Positions 33,857 to 43,780 of a stretch of DNA of 64,000 nucleotides are shown piece by piece. The translations under genes were made by a program, and so were the position numbers. The stretch is from Microbacterium sp. CBA3102 (GTDB taxonomy: Bacteria; Actinomycetota; Actinomycetes; Actinomycetales; Microbacteriaceae), in the NCBI RefSeq assembly GCF_007954505.1, contig NZ_CP042412.1, positions 1 to 64,000 of the forward strand, in the 5' to 3' direction. The notes under the pieces are model-generated. The model was given only the letters and a program-made list of their open reading frames with translations. It was not told the origin of the DNA and ran no database searches. Position 1 is the first letter of the stretch, and each line of letters starts with the position of its first letter.

Positions 33857-35137
33857 TCAGCGGCCGGTGCCGGCGTGGACCGTGGCTTCGGCGTCGCCGT
33901 CGAGTCCATAGGCGGTGTGCACCGTCCGCGCTGCCTCGGTCAGGTCGGTGTCGCGCAGCACCACCGAGATGCGGATCTCCGAGGTGGAGATCATCTCGAT
34001 GTTGATGCCGCCGGCCGACAGCGCCTCGAAGAGGGTCGCCGAGACCCCCGAGTGCGTGCGCATTCCCGCGCCGACGACCGAGAGCTTGCCGATCTGATCG
34101 TCGTGGATCAGGTTCTGGAACCCGACTTCGGTCTGATCGCCGGCGAGCGCCTTGAGCGCAGCCGCCGCATCCGCCTTGGGAACCGTGAAGGAGATGTCGG
34201 TGCGTCCGGTCGCAGAGACGTTCTGCACGATCATGTCGACGTTCGCGCCCGACTTCGCGACGATCTTGAAGATCTCCGCGGCCTTGCCCGGCACGTCGGG
34301 CACGCCCGCGACCGTGATCTTGGCCTGGCTGAAGTCGGTGGCGACACCGGCGACGATCGGTTCTTCCATGACTGCTCCCTCGGCTTCGCGCGGGTTCTTC
34401 ATGCCCTCGCCCAGAACGTATGTGCCCTCGGCCGACGAGAAGGTCGACCGAGCATGAATGAGGACGCCGTGACGGCGTGCGTACTCGACGGCGCGGATGT
34501 ACAGCACCTTGGCGCCGTTGGCGGCCAGCTCGAGCATCTCCTCGCTGGAGACGTGATCGAGCTTCTGCGCCTTCGGGATGACGCGCGGGTCCGCGGTGAA
34601 GATGCCGTCCACGTCACTGTAGATCTCGCACACGTCGGCGTCGAGCGCGGCGGCGAGAGCGACGGCCGTGGTGTCGGAGCCTCCACGGCCGAGCGTCGTG
34701 ATGTCCCTGGTGTCGCGGTTGAAGCCCTGGAACCCGGCGACGATCACGATCGCCCCCTCATCGAGGGCTTCGCGCAGACGAATCGGCGTCACGTCGACGA
34801 TGCGTGCGGCACCGTGCTGGGAGTCCGTGATCATGCCCGCCTGGCTTCCGGTGAACGACCGCGCCTCGAATCCCATCGAGTGGATCGCCATGGCCAACAG
34901 TGCCATCGAGATGCGTTCTCCGCTGGAGAGCAGCATGTCGAGCTCACGCGGTGCGGGGATCGGGGCGACCTCGTCCGCGAGCTCCAACAGCTCATCGGTC
35001 GTGTCGCCCATGGCGCTGACCGCCACGACCACGTCATGCCCGGCACGACGCGTGTCGACGATGCGCTTGGCGACGCGCTTGATGCTCTCTGCGTCGGCGA
35101 CGGACGAGCCGCCGTACTTCTGCACGATGAGGGCCAC
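33857..35137 (-). CDS. lysC: Aspartate kinase
   Basis: Phosphorylates aspartate, the entry to Lys/Thr/Met synthesis. [17 protein letters not shown] at the N-terminus, [20 protein letters not shown] and [16 protein letters not shown] in the kinase domain, then two ACT domains ([34 protein letters not shown]) for feedback by Lys plus Thr. An internal beta-subunit start is likely as in Corynebacterium but not marked in sequence. GTG 35137 chosen because GGGAG lies at the right distance; 35143 is the alternative. Confidence 0.94.
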   Translation of the reverse strand: MALIVQKYGGSSVADAESIKRVAKRIVDTRRAGHDVVVAVSAMGDTTDELLELADEVAPIPAPRELDMLLSSGERISMALLAMAIHSMGFEARSFTGSQAGMITDSQHGAARIVDVTPIRLREALDEGAIVIVAGFQGFNRDTRDITTLGRGGSDTTAVALAAALDADVCEIYSDVDGIFTADPRVIPKAQKLDHVSSEEMLELAANGAKVLYIRAVEYARRHGVLIHARSTFSSAEGTYVLGEGMKNPREAEGAVMEEPIVAGVATDFSQAKITVAGVPDVPGKAAEIFKIVAKSGANVDMIVQNVSATGRTDISFTVPKADAAAALKALAGDQTEVGFQNLIHDDQIGKLSVVGAGMRTHSGVSATLFEALSAGGINIEMISTSEIRISVVLRDTDLTEAARTVHTAYGLDGDAEATVHAGTGR

Positions 35138-35250
35138 GATCACTCCCTGGGATGTCGGGCGGATCCGCCCACGCTCATTCTATGATCGGCGCGTATGCCC
35201 TGCTGCGCATGTGTCATCGCTTCCGACGGCGAGGAACGGTGCCTCGGCGA

Positions 35251-36168
35251 TCAGAGCGTCGGTGGGAGCGCCTGCGCAGACACCGGGCGCAGGCGACCGC
35301 CCGTGGCGGCGAACCAGCACCCGATGATGATCAGCGGGAACCCGAGGAGCAGACCCGGCGTCAACGGTTCTGCGAGGACGATCGCCCCGAGGACGATCGC
35401 GACCACCGGGTTGACGTACGTGAACAGCGGAGCACGTACCGGCCCCACCTCGCGGATGAGCGCGAAGAACGCGAGGAACGCCACCGCCGTGCAGATCACG
35501 GCCAGCGCGAGCAGCGCCCCGATCGACGGCAGCGTGGGCACCTGATGCTGCGTGAGCAGGCCGATCGGGAGGTAGAAGATCCCGATCATGAGCAGCGACA
35601 GCGTGATGGTGCCCAGAGACGGGACGGCGTTGAGCTTGCGAGCGACGATGAAGGGAGCCGTCGCGTACAGCACGGCCACCAGGAGCACCTCCCCCGCAGC
35701 GAGAAGGCTCACTTCGCCCCCGAAGAGTCCCGGGCCTGCGACCACGACGGCGACACCGAGGAATCCGACGAGCAGGCCGATCGCGCGGGCGGGCCGGAGC
35801 ACCCCGCGGTCGCCCCCGCCGAGGGCGATCAGAGCGGCGAACAACGGCACCGTTGCCACCAGCAGCCCGGTCATCCCGGAGGTCAGCGTCATCTCGGCAT
35901 GGCCCAGCAGGAGGAAGGGACCGGCCATCTCGACCGCGCCGAAGGCGAGGACCCAGGGCCAGTGCTTCAGAGCGGCCCGCAGCGCGCCACTCCGGATCGC
36001 GAACGGCAGCAGCAGCACCGCGGCGATCAGCGTGCGTCCGGCCACGATCGCCGGCGGGGAGATCGACTCGACCGCGACACTGATGAACAGGTACGGCACG
36101 CCCCACAGCAGGGCCATGGCCCCGAAGAGCAGCCAGCCGCGACGCGAGAAACCCGCGCTGGGCGTCAC
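35251..36168 (-). CDS. EamA/DMT family transporter
   Basis: Ten hydrophobic segments in two EamA repeats ([20 protein letters not shown] ... [20 protein letters not shown] ... [20 protein letters not shown]), so a drug/metabolite-type exporter of 305 residues. The substrate is unknown; PXXXYxxPvvA-like motif before the last helices is typical. Overlaps the recR stop by four bases, so it is co-transcribed with dnaX-recR. Confidence 0.88.
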   Translation of the reverse strand: MTPSAGFSRRGWLLFGAMALLWGVPYLFISVAVESISPPAIVAGRTLIAAVLLLPFAIRSGALRAALKHWPWVLAFGAVEMAGPFLLLGHAEMTLTSGMTGLLVATVPLFAALIALGGGDRGVLRPARAIGLLVGFLGVAVVVAGPGLFGGEVSLLAAGEVLLVAVLYATAPFIVARKLNAVPSLGTITLSLLMIGIFYLPIGLLTQHQVPTLPSIGALLALAVICTAVAFLAFFALIREVGPVRAPLFTYVNPVVAIVLGAIVLAEPLTPGLLLGFPLIIIGCWFAATGGRLRPVSAQALPPTL

Positions 36169-36758
36169 AGGACGCGCCGGCCCTCGAACGCGCGCCCGAG
36201 CGTGACCTCGTCGGCGTATTCCAGGTCGCCGCCGACGGGCAGGCCGGAGGCGAGACGGGACACGGTGATCTGCATGGTGGTCAGCAGTCGGCTCAGGTAG
36301 CTCGCCGTCGCCTCCCCCTCGAGGTTCGGGTTGGTGGCGAGGATCACCTCCTGCACCGTGCCATCGGCGAGACGCGTCATGAGCTGCGCGATACGGAGGT
36401 CGTCGGGACCGATGCCGGCGATGGGGCTGATGGCCCCGCCGAGGACGTGATAGAGCCCGCGGAACTCCCTGGTGCGCTCGATCGCGGCGACATCCTTCGC
36501 GTCTTCGACCACGCAGATCAGCGCCTGGCTGCGACGCGGATCACGGCAGATCCCGCATCGCTCCTGCTCGGCCACGTTGCCGCAGATCTCACAGAACCGC
36601 ACGCGGAGTCGGATCTCGCTCAACAGCTCGGCGAGACGCGCGACGTCGAACGTCGGCGTCTGGAGGATGTGGAACGCGATCCGCTGTGCGGACTTCGGGC
36701 CGATGCCGGGGAGCCGACCGAACTCGTCGATCAGCTCCTGAACGATGCCGTCATACAT
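36165..36758 (-). CDS. recR: Recombination protein RecR
   Basis: Gap-repair mediator of the RecFOR pathway. N-terminal HhH ([20 protein letters not shown]), C4 zinc finger [16 protein letters not shown], Toprim domain with [17 protein letters not shown] and Walker B-like part. 197 residues, normal. ATG directly at the dnaX stop (one-base overlap). Confidence 0.96.
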   Translation of the reverse strand: MYDGIVQELIDEFGRLPGIGPKSAQRIAFHILQTPTFDVARLAELLSEIRLRVRFCEICGNVAEQERCGICRDPRRSQALICVVEDAKDVAAIERTREFRGLYHVLGGAISPIAGIGPDDLRIAQLMTRLADGTVQEVILATNPNLEGEATASYLSRLLTTMQITVSRLASGLPVGGDLEYADEVTLGRAFEGRRVL

Positions 36759-39016
36759 CAGGAGAACCTCGTCGGGGGCTCGTAGGGCTCTTCACGCAGG
36801 AACGTCGCGCCGAGCACCTGGCGGATCACGGCCTCACCGTAGCGCTGCACTCCCCCGGCAGTGGGAGCGCGCTCGATGACGACCGGAGGGGCTGTCGCCG
36901 TGCGCTGCGCCGGTGCCGACCGTTCGGGCGGAGCCTGACGCGCCACCGGCGGTTCGTACGACGGGTCGTAGGGCGGCTCATCGTCATATGCCGGGGCCTC
37001 GTCATCACCGGGAAGCGGCGGTGCGTCGCGATCGACAGCACCATCGGACGGCGGCAGGGGTGCGGATGCCGCCGCTTCGACCTCTTCGGGCTCGTCGTCG
37101 ACCGGAAGCGGAGCGGCGGCTGCGGGCGGCACGCTCGGCTGCTCCACGGCGGACGGGATCGGCGCGACGGCCCACTCCGTCACGGTGGAGGCCGACGCGC
37201 TGCGGACCTGCGGACGGGAGGAACCCGCTGACGCAGGCTCCGATGCGGGAGCAGGATCGGCGGGTGCCGACGGGCCGGACGCCGCGGACTGCCGCGGAGC
37301 TCCACCGGTGGGCATCGGTGCGGGCAGGTACTTGACCCGCACGCCCAGCTCGCTCTCGATCGCCGACCGCAGATGGTCCGAGGGTCCGGAGCCCGGAGTG
37401 GTGCCCTTGAACTTCGCGACATCATGCTGGCTCGTGAAGCCGAGCGTCAGGACCTCGGTGTCGGTGGCGTAGGCGAGCGGTTGCACCGCGGTCGCCAGCA
37501 ACCATGACGTGCGGCTGATGCTCTCGAGCCGGGTCAGCACGGCGGGCCACGAGGCGGTGATGCGTTCGAGGGTGACGGGACCCTGCGCGACGGCGGGCTC
37601 CGGTGCGGCTGCCGCCTCGGGTGCGGGTGCGGGTGCGGGGCTCGGCGCTTCGTTCTCGGTGCGCGCGGCGGCCGGCTCCTCGGCGGGGGCGGTCTGCGCA
37701 GCAGCGGGGGCAACGGGGGCAGCGGCCGGCGTCGCCACTGGGGCAGCAGCCGGGGAGCCCGTGGCGGGCTCGGAGGTCGAGACGGCTGCAGGTGTCGAGA
37801 CAGCCGCGGGAGTCGAGACAGCCGCGGGAGTCGAGCGGGCCGGTGCGGCCGCACGCTCGGGCGCGGCCGCGGGTGTCGGATCCGACGTCGACGCCTCCGA
37901 CGCAGCGGCGAGCACGCGAGCCACCATGAGTTCGAGGTGAAGGCGCGGAGAGGTCGCACCCGACATGTCGTCGAGGGCGGCGCTGACCACATCGGCCGTG
38001 CGCGAGAGCCGCGCCGACCCGAAGGTGGCCGCCTGGGCACGCATGCGCTCCAGATCGTCTTCGGCGATGCCGCGGAGGACCGCCGAGGCACCGGCTCCGA
38101 CCGCCGCGATGACGATGAGGTCTCGCAGGCGTTCGAGCAGGTCGTCGACGAAGCGGCGCGGATCCTGCCCCGTCTGCACCACACGGTCGATCGCCGGGAA
38201 GGCGGCGGCCGCGTCTCCTGCGGCGAGCGCGTCGACGATCTCGTCGAGGAGGGCGGCATGTGTATAGCCGAGCAGCGACACGGCACGCGCGTAGCCCACC
38301 GTCACCGTCTCGGAGTCGGCCGGGGCGTCGGATCCGGCGATCAGCTGGTCGAGCAGCGACAGCGTGTCTCGAGGCGAGCCACCACCGGCGCGGACCACGA
38401 GCGGGAGGACGCCCTGTTCGACGATCACGCCCTCTTCGGCGCACAGCTTGGCCACGTATTCGAGCATGGCTGCGGGCGGCACGAGCCGGAACGGGTAGTG
38501 ATGCGTGCGGGAGCGGATCGTGCCGAGGACCTTCTCGGGCTCGGTGGTCGCGAAGATGAACTTGACGTGCTCCGGCGGTTCTTCGACGAGCTTGAGCAGC
38601 GCGTTGAAGCCCTGCGGCGTCACCATGTGCGCCTCGTCGAGGATGAAGATCTTGTACCGGTCGCGGCTGGGGGCGAACGTCGCCCGTTCACGCAGGTCTC
38701 GTGCGTCGTCGACACCGTTGTGGCTCGCCGCGTCGATCTCGACGACGTCGAGGGATCCTCCGCCGGCACGCGACAGCTCGACGCAGCTCGGGCACACGCC
38801 GCAGGGAACGTCGGTCGGCCCCTCAGCGCAGTTCAGGCAGCGCGCGAGGATGCGGGCAGAGGTCGTCTTGCCACAGCCGCGAGGACCGGAGAACAGGTAC
38901 GCATGGCCGACTCGATCGCCGCGCAGAGCCGTCATCAGCGGATCGGTCACCTGGGACTGCCCGATCATCTCGCCGAAGGTCTCGGGTCGGTAGCGGCGGT
39001 AGAGGGCTGTGGTCAC
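36758..39016 (-). CDS. dnaX: DNA polymerase III subunit gamma/tau
   Basis: Clamp-loader ATPase: [20 protein letters not shown], Walker [20 protein letters not shown], zinc module [19 protein letters not shown], Walker B/DEAH-type FILDEAHMV and SRTHHY. Residues about 375-480 form a low-complexity Ala/Pro/Glu linker and the C-terminus is a tau-type extension with many Pro and acidic residues. 752 residues. No slippery A-run for a gamma product is obvious. Confidence 0.95.
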   Translation of the reverse strand: MTTALYRRYRPETFGEMIGQSQVTDPLMTALRGDRVGHAYLFSGPRGCGKTTSARILARCLNCAEGPTDVPCGVCPSCVELSRAGGGSLDVVEIDAASHNGVDDARDLRERATFAPSRDRYKIFILDEAHMVTPQGFNALLKLVEEPPEHVKFIFATTEPEKVLGTIRSRTHHYPFRLVPPAAMLEYVAKLCAEEGVIVEQGVLPLVVRAGGGSPRDTLSLLDQLIAGSDAPADSETVTVGYARAVSLLGYTHAALLDEIVDALAAGDAAAAFPAIDRVVQTGQDPRRFVDDLLERLRDLIVIAAVGAGASAVLRGIAEDDLERMRAQAATFGSARLSRTADVVSAALDDMSGATSPRLHLELMVARVLAAASEASTSDPTPAAAPERAAAPARSTPAAVSTPAAVSTPAAVSTSEPATGSPAAAPVATPAAAPVAPAAAQTAPAEEPAAARTENEAPSPAPAPAPEAAAAPEPAVAQGPVTLERITASWPAVLTRLESISRTSWLLATAVQPLAYATDTEVLTLGFTSQHDVAKFKGTTPGSGPSDHLRSAIESELGVRVKYLPAPMPTGGAPRQSAASGPSAPADPAPASEPASAGSSRPQVRSASASTVTEWAVAPIPSAVEQPSVPPAAAAPLPVDDEPEEVEAAASAPLPPSDGAVDRDAPPLPGDDEAPAYDDEPPYDPSYEPPVARQAPPERSAPAQRTATAPPVVIERAPTAGGVQRYGEAVIRQVLGATFLREEPYEPPTRFS

Positions 39017-39091
39017 CTCAACAGCCTACGGCGTGCCACCGACCTTCGCTTCGGGAGACCGGCATCCCGGCATGATCCGTCCACACACGCC

Positions 39092-39173
39092 GCCGAGACC
39101 CCCGCTGAGCGTCCGCGCCCCCGCGCTTCGGCGTACGCCAGCGGGGGCGCCGACGACCAGCGGGGGTCTCGGC
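39092..39173. repeat. Nested inverted repeat between GH65 gene and dnaX
   Basis: Outer arms GCCGAGACCCCCGCTG (39092-39107) and CAGCGGGGGTCTCGGC (39158-39173) are perfect over 16 bp. Inside is a second pair GCGCCCCCGC (39115-39124) / GCGGGGGCGC (39141-39150). The whole 82 bases fold into one long stem. No T-run follows. It may end the leftward GH65 operon transcript or be a repeated extragenic palindrome; copy number elsewhere cannot be judged from this window. Confidence 0.7.
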
Positions 39174-39196
39174 ACAAGAGAGAGGAGGAGGGAGGG

Positions 39197-41704
39197 TCAG
39201 TCGATCGGTTCGATCACCGGGACCGCGGTCGTGATCACCGGAACGGATGCCGACATGCGCGTGCCGTCCTCGCGTCGTGCATCGGCGAACTGCCGCAGGG
39301 TCGGACGCCCCGGGAGCATCGGCCCCTGATCAGCGAGGGGCACGACGGCCGCGTCCTCCACGGTGGCGAAGTAGGCGGTGTCGCGCACGCTGAACGGCAC
39401 CGGCGGACCACTGCGCACCTCCACGCGGAGCTCGTCCCTGGTCACGGTCACCTGCATCGTGGACCCCTGCCACTGCAGCGGGAACGAGAGGGAGGGCCAG
39501 TCCACCGGAAGTCGCGGATCGAAGCTGAGGTCGCCCGCGTAGTCGCGCATGCCGCCGAAGCCGCACACCAGCGCGGTCCACACCCCACCGGCGGAGGCCA
39601 CGTGCACACCATCCGCGGCGTTGTGGTGCAGGTCATGCAGGTCGACGAACAGCGACTGCTCGAAGTACTTCCTGGCGAGGTCCTGGTAGCCCACCTCGGC
39701 GGCCATGATCGACTGCACGACCGCCGACAGGGTGGAGTCGCCCGTGGTCAGCGGGTCGTAGTAGTCGAAGTCGGCCTTCTTCTCCTCGGGCGTGAAGTGG
39801 TTGCCCTGCAGGAACAGCGCGAGCACGACGTCCGCCTGCTTGAGCACCTGGAACCGGTAGATCACCAGGGGGTGGAAGTGCAGCAGCAGCGGCCGCTGCT
39901 CGGAGGGGGTGTTGGCGAGATCCCAGACCTCGCGCTCGAGGAAGAGCGAGTCCTGCGGATGGATGCCGAGCCCCTCGCTGTACGGGATGAACATCGCCGA
40001 CGCCGCCCGCTCCCACGCCTCGGCCTCACCGGGACCGAGCCCCGTGCGGTCGACGAGCTTGACGTAATCCTCCGGGTGGCTCTCCTTGATCTCGCGCACC
40101 ACCTTGGCCGCATAGCGGAGGTTGTAGCGCGCCATCACGTTCGTGTACAGGTTGTCGTTGACGACCGTCGTGTATTCGTCCGGGCCGGTCACGCCGTGGA
40201 TGTGGAAGGTCTCGATGCCGTCTCCGGTGTCCACCTCGTCCACCAGACGCGAGGCGCGCCAGAACCCGAGGGTCGCCCACAGCCGCGCGGTCTCGATCGC
40301 GATGTCGGCGCCCTCGCGCCGCAGGAACTCCTCGTCCCCCGTGGCCCGCACGTACTTACCCAGCGCGAAGCTGATGTCGGCGTTGATGTGGTACTGCGCG
40401 GTGCCGGCGGCGTAGTAGGCGGAGGCTTCCTCGCCGTTGATGGTGCGCCAGGGGAAGAGCGCTCCCGCCTCGTTGAGCTGTGCCGCGCGACGACGCGCAG
40501 CCGGGAGCATGCCCGCGCGGGCGCGCAACGCGTTGTACGCCCACCGCGGCGTCGTGTAGGTCAGGAACGGGAGCACGTAGATCTCCGTGTCCCAGAAGTA
40601 GTGACCGCTGTACCCCGACCCGGAGACGCCCTTGGCGGGGACCCCGGCGCCGTCGGCGCGCGCCGATGCCTGCGCGAGTTGGAACAGGCACCAGCGAGTG
40701 GCCTGCTGCAGGTCGTCGCGCCCGCCGATCTGCACGTCGCTGCGCTCCCAGAACGCGTCGAGCCACTCCCGCTGACGCCGGAACACCGTCTCGACGCCCT
40801 CATCCGCCGCACGGTCGAGCGAACGACGGCAGCGGTCGACGAGTTCCCGCGGCGGCACCCCGCGTGAGGTGTGGTAGCTGACGAGCTTCGTGACCGTGAT
40901 CGGGACGCCGGCCTTGGCCTGCACGCGGAACACGTTCTTCGCGATGTCGGGCTCGACGAGCGTGCGTGCGTTGTACTCGTTCTCGGTCTCGACGATGTGG
41001 TCGGCGACCACGGCGACGGTCATCCCGGAGTCTGCGACCCGGTACGACAGCGCCGAACGCAGTCCGTCCTGCCAGTGCTCGGCCGGCTCCAGCACGCGGT
41101 CGGCGATCTTCTCGGCCTTGCGCGGGTCGAAAGCGGCCGCCTTCGTGCCGATCGGCGTCCCGGCGTACACACCGGCTCCGTCCTGGCGGTTCAGCAACTG
41201 GCAGCTGATCGTGACCGGGGCATCGGCGTTCTCGACGACGACCTCGAGCCGGAGGACGGCGAGGTGGCGCTCCTCGAAACTCACGATGCGCTCGTCACGC
41301 ATGCGCACGCGCTTGCCCGACGGGGTCTCCCACACCACCAGGCGCTCCAGGACACCGGTGCGCATGTCGAGGGTGCGCCGGTACTCGCGCACGTCGGCGT
41401 CGTCGAGCGAGATCGGCTCGTCGTCGACGTACACACGCATGACCTTCGCGTCGGGGGCGTTGACGATCGTCTGCCCGACTTCCGCGAATCCATAGGCCTG
41501 CTCGGCGTGCCGGATCGTCCAGGTCTCGTGCAGTCCGTTGATGAAGGTCCCGTGCTCCTGGGCACCCCGACCTTCGATGTGGTTGCCGCGGAGGCCGAGG
41601 TAGCCGTTGCCCACGGAGAACAGCGTCTCGCTGACGCCTTCCTCTGAGTAGTGCGTGTCGATCAGACGCCACGCGTCGACGGGGAAGCGGTCGCGGTCGA
41701 TCAT
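39197..41704 (-). CDS. GH65 disaccharide phosphorylase (trehalose/maltose/kojibiose type)
   Basis: Inverting phosphorylase cleaving an alpha-glucosyl disaccharide with phosphate to beta-glucose 1-phosphate and glucose. N-terminal beta domain (ETLFSVGNGYLGLRGN), an (alpha/alpha)6 catalytic barrel with GSGYSGHYFWDTEIYVLPFL, and the general-acid Glu in HGVTGPDEYTTVVNDNLYTN. 835 residues. The ATG overlaps the stop of the beta-phosphoglucomutase gene (ATGA), so the product is passed straight to glucose 6-phosphate. Trehalose or kojibiose specificity cannot be told from the motifs seen. Confidence 0.9.
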   Translation of the reverse strand: MIDRDRFPVDAWRLIDTHYSEEGVSETLFSVGNGYLGLRGNHIEGRGAQEHGTFINGLHETWTIRHAEQAYGFAEVGQTIVNAPDAKVMRVYVDDEPISLDDADVREYRRTLDMRTGVLERLVVWETPSGKRVRMRDERIVSFEERHLAVLRLEVVVENADAPVTISCQLLNRQDGAGVYAGTPIGTKAAAFDPRKAEKIADRVLEPAEHWQDGLRSALSYRVADSGMTVAVVADHIVETENEYNARTLVEPDIAKNVFRVQAKAGVPITVTKLVSYHTSRGVPPRELVDRCRRSLDRAADEGVETVFRRQREWLDAFWERSDVQIGGRDDLQQATRWCLFQLAQASARADGAGVPAKGVSGSGYSGHYFWDTEIYVLPFLTYTTPRWAYNALRARAGMLPAARRRAAQLNEAGALFPWRTINGEEASAYYAAGTAQYHINADISFALGKYVRATGDEEFLRREGADIAIETARLWATLGFWRASRLVDEVDTGDGIETFHIHGVTGPDEYTTVVNDNLYTNVMARYNLRYAAKVVREIKESHPEDYVKLVDRTGLGPGEAEAWERAASAMFIPYSEGLGIHPQDSLFLEREVWDLANTPSEQRPLLLHFHPLVIYRFQVLKQADVVLALFLQGNHFTPEEKKADFDYYDPLTTGDSTLSAVVQSIMAAEVGYQDLARKYFEQSLFVDLHDLHHNAADGVHVASAGGVWTALVCGFGGMRDYAGDLSFDPRLPVDWPSLSFPLQWQGSTMQVTVTRDELRVEVRSGPPVPFSVRDTAYFATVEDAAVVPLADQGPMLPGRPTLRQFADARREDGTRMSASVPVITTAVPVIEPID

Positions 41705-42459
41705 GCGGTCTCCGGGATGTCGGTGCGGGTGGCGGGGACGAAGACGGCGAGGTCGTCGACGACGATCGTGGCGCCGGCGGCTCGCAGGGCGTCGGCACCG
41801 GCCCCGCGATCGACGCCGACCACGGTGCGGTAGCCGGCTGCGGAGGCGGAGGCGGCACCGGAGGTGGCATCCTCGACGGCGACGGAGCGGCTCGGGTCGA
41901 CCCCGAGGGCCGCGGCGCCGGCGGCGAACATGTCGGCGGCCGGCTTGGAGGCGAGACCATCGCGCTCCGCGACGACGCCGTCGACCACGATCCGGAAGAG
42001 GGAGCGGATGCCGGCGGCGGCCAGCACCTCCTCGGCGTTCTTCGAGCTCGACACGACGCCGAGCAGGATCCCGGCGGCACGCAGGCTCTCGACGAGCGCG
42101 AGCGACCCCGGGTACGCAACGATGCCCTGCGCGCGCAGAGACGCTGCGAAGGCGGCGTTCTTGCGGTTGCCGATGCCGCAGATCGTCTCGGCGGAGGGGT
42201 CGTCGTCGACGTGTCCCCAGGGGACTTCGACGTTGCGGCTGCGCAGCAGACTCGCGACGCCGTCGTAGCGCTTCTTGCCGTCGACGTAGTCGTAGTAATC
42301 GGCATCCGTGTACGGCGGGGTGATGCTCCACCGGGCGAACACATCGTCGAACACGGCCTGCCAGGCGCGCATGTGGACCTCGGCGGTCGGGGTGAGGACG
42401 CCGTCGAGGTCGAAGAGCACGCCGTCGGCGTGGAACAGGTCGGGCAGTGCGTCTGGCAC
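41701..42459 (-). CDS. Beta-phosphoglucomutase family HAD hydrolase
   Basis: HAD subfamily IA protein: DGVLFDLDGVLTPTAEVHM (Asp nucleophile and acid/base Asp), motif II GVVSSSKNAEEVL, Lys region and AVEDATSGAASASAAGYRTV (motif III/IV). In this operon it should convert beta-glucose 1-phosphate, released by the downstream GH65 enzyme, into glucose 6-phosphate. GTG at 42459 with GGAGG four bases upstream is preferred over the distal 42516 start. About 252 residues. Confidence 0.88.
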   Translation of the reverse strand: MPDALPDLFHADGVLFDLDGVLTPTAEVHMRAWQAVFDDVFARWSITPPYTDADYYDYVDGKKRYDGVASLLRSRNVEVPWGHVDDDPSAETICGIGNRKNAAFAASLRAQGIVAYPGSLALVESLRAAGILLGVVSSSKNAEEVLAAAGIRSLFRIVVDGVVAERDGLASKPAADMFAAGAAALGVDPSRSVAVEDATSGAASASAAGYRTVVGVDRGAGADALRAAGATIVVDDLAVFVPATRTDIPETA

Positions 42460-42559
42460 AGAGCCTCCAGGAGAAGGGCGATCAGGGGGCCGGCACCTCT
42501 CCGTGCCACCGCTCAAGCGTAATGCGGCATCGCGTCACGGGGTAACCCCCGCGAGCGGA

Positions 42560-43780
42560 TCAGAGGAGCTCGGCCGTCTGCCTGGCGATCTGCAGTTCCT
42601 CATCGGTCGGCACGACGAGCACCGTCACCGCGGAGGCGTCCGTGGAGATCCGACGGATGCCGCGCTCACGAGCGTCGTTCCTCGCCGGATCGATCTCGAC
42701 GCCCGCGAAACCGAGCGTCGCCAGCGCAGCGGCCCGCACCGGCGCGGCGTTCTCGCCCACACCGGCCGTGAACGAGATGACGTCCACTCCGCCGAGCTGT
42801 GCGATGTACGCCCCGGCGTAAGCCCGCAGGCGGTGCACGTACACGTCGAAGGCGAGCACGGCGGACTCGTCTCCGGCCTCCACACCGGCGAGGATGTCGC
42901 GCATGTCGCTGCGGCCGGCGAGTCCGGCGAGACCGCTGCGGGTGTTGAGCAGCGAGTCCAGGTCGTCGATCGAGTACCCGGCACGGCGGGAGAGGTGGAC
43001 GAGGGCCGCCGGATCGATGTCTCCCGACCGCGTGCCCATCACCAGCCCCTCGAGCGGGGTGAGCCCCATCGACGTCTCCACCGAGCGCCCGCCCTCGATC
43101 GCGGTCACGGAGGCGCCGTTGCCGAGGTGGAAGACGAGCTGCCGGAGCTCGGCGAGGTCGCGCCCGAGGAATGCCGCCGCCGCCTCGCTCACGTACTGAT
43201 GGCTCGTGCCGTGGAAGCCGTATCGCCGCACCCGATGCTCGGCGGCGAGCGCTGCGTCGATCGCATAGGTGTACGCGGCGGGCGGAAGCGTCTGATGGAA
43301 CGCGGTGTCGAACACGGCCACGTGCGGAACCTGATCGAACACGGCGCGTGCGGCCTGGATCCCGGCGAGGTTCGCGGGGTTGTGCAGGGGGGCGAGCACC
43401 GCGAGCTCGTCGATCTGACGCTCCACGTCGGCGTCGATCAGGGTCGGGGCGTAGAAGCGCGCACCGCCGTGGACCACGCGGTGTCCGACCGCGACGGGGC
43501 GACGCTCGTCGAGCGAGGGCCCGTGCGCGGCGAACTGCTCCCGCATCACCTCGAAGGCGGCGGCGTGGTCGGCGATCGGCTGCTCGCTGCGGTACGTCGC
43601 GTCGAGCATCGTCGGCACGGCGGCGGCGTCCACGGCGGGGCGGACGGTGTGCGCCACGGGACTGGACTCCTGCCCGATGCGCTCGATCAGTCCGCTCGCG
43701 AGCAGGTCCTCCTGTTCGATGTCGATCAGGCTGTACTTCAGCGACGACGACCCGCTGTTGATCACCAGGATCGCGCTCAT
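42560..43780 (-). CDS. ackA: Acetate kinase
   Basis: Acetyl phosphate + ADP to acetate + ATP and back. LVINSGSSSLKYSLID, VGHRVVHGGARFYAP, HNPANL, YGFHGTSHQYV, HLGNGASVTAIEGG and MGTRSGDIDPA are all present. 406 residues. Its ATG overlaps the pta stop by four bases: pta-ackA operon for overflow acetate metabolism. Confidence 0.96.
   Translation of the reverse strand: MSAILVINSGSSSLKYSLIDIEQEDLLASGLIERIGQESSPVAHTVRPAVDAAAVPTMLDATYRSEQPIADHAAAFEVMREQFAAHGPSLDERRPVAVGHRVVHGGARFYAPTLIDADVERQIDELAVLAPLHNPANLAGIQAARAVFDQVPHVAVFDTAFHQTLPPAAYTYAIDAALAAEHRVRRYGFHGTSHQYVSEAAAAFLGRDLAELRQLVFHLGNGASVTAIEGGRSVETSMGLTPLEGLVMGTRSGDIDPAALVHLSRRAGYSIDDLDSLLNTRSGLAGLAGRSDMRDILAGVEAGDESAVLAFDVYVHRLRAYAGAYIAQLGGVDVISFTAGVGENAAPVRAAALATLGFAGVEIDPARNDARERGIRRISTDASAVTVLVVPTDEELQIARQTAELL

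Noticed and set aside
37550..37890. Low-complexity repeat with several copies of a Ser-Thr-Pro-Ala-Ala-Val unit
   Set aside because: Linker of dnaX; coding repeat and not a mobile or regulatory element.
37937..40867. Open frame of about 976 codons on the plus strand opposite dnaX and GH65
   Set aside because: Same antisense artefact of third-position GC; crosses the intergenic palindrome and has no recognisable domain.
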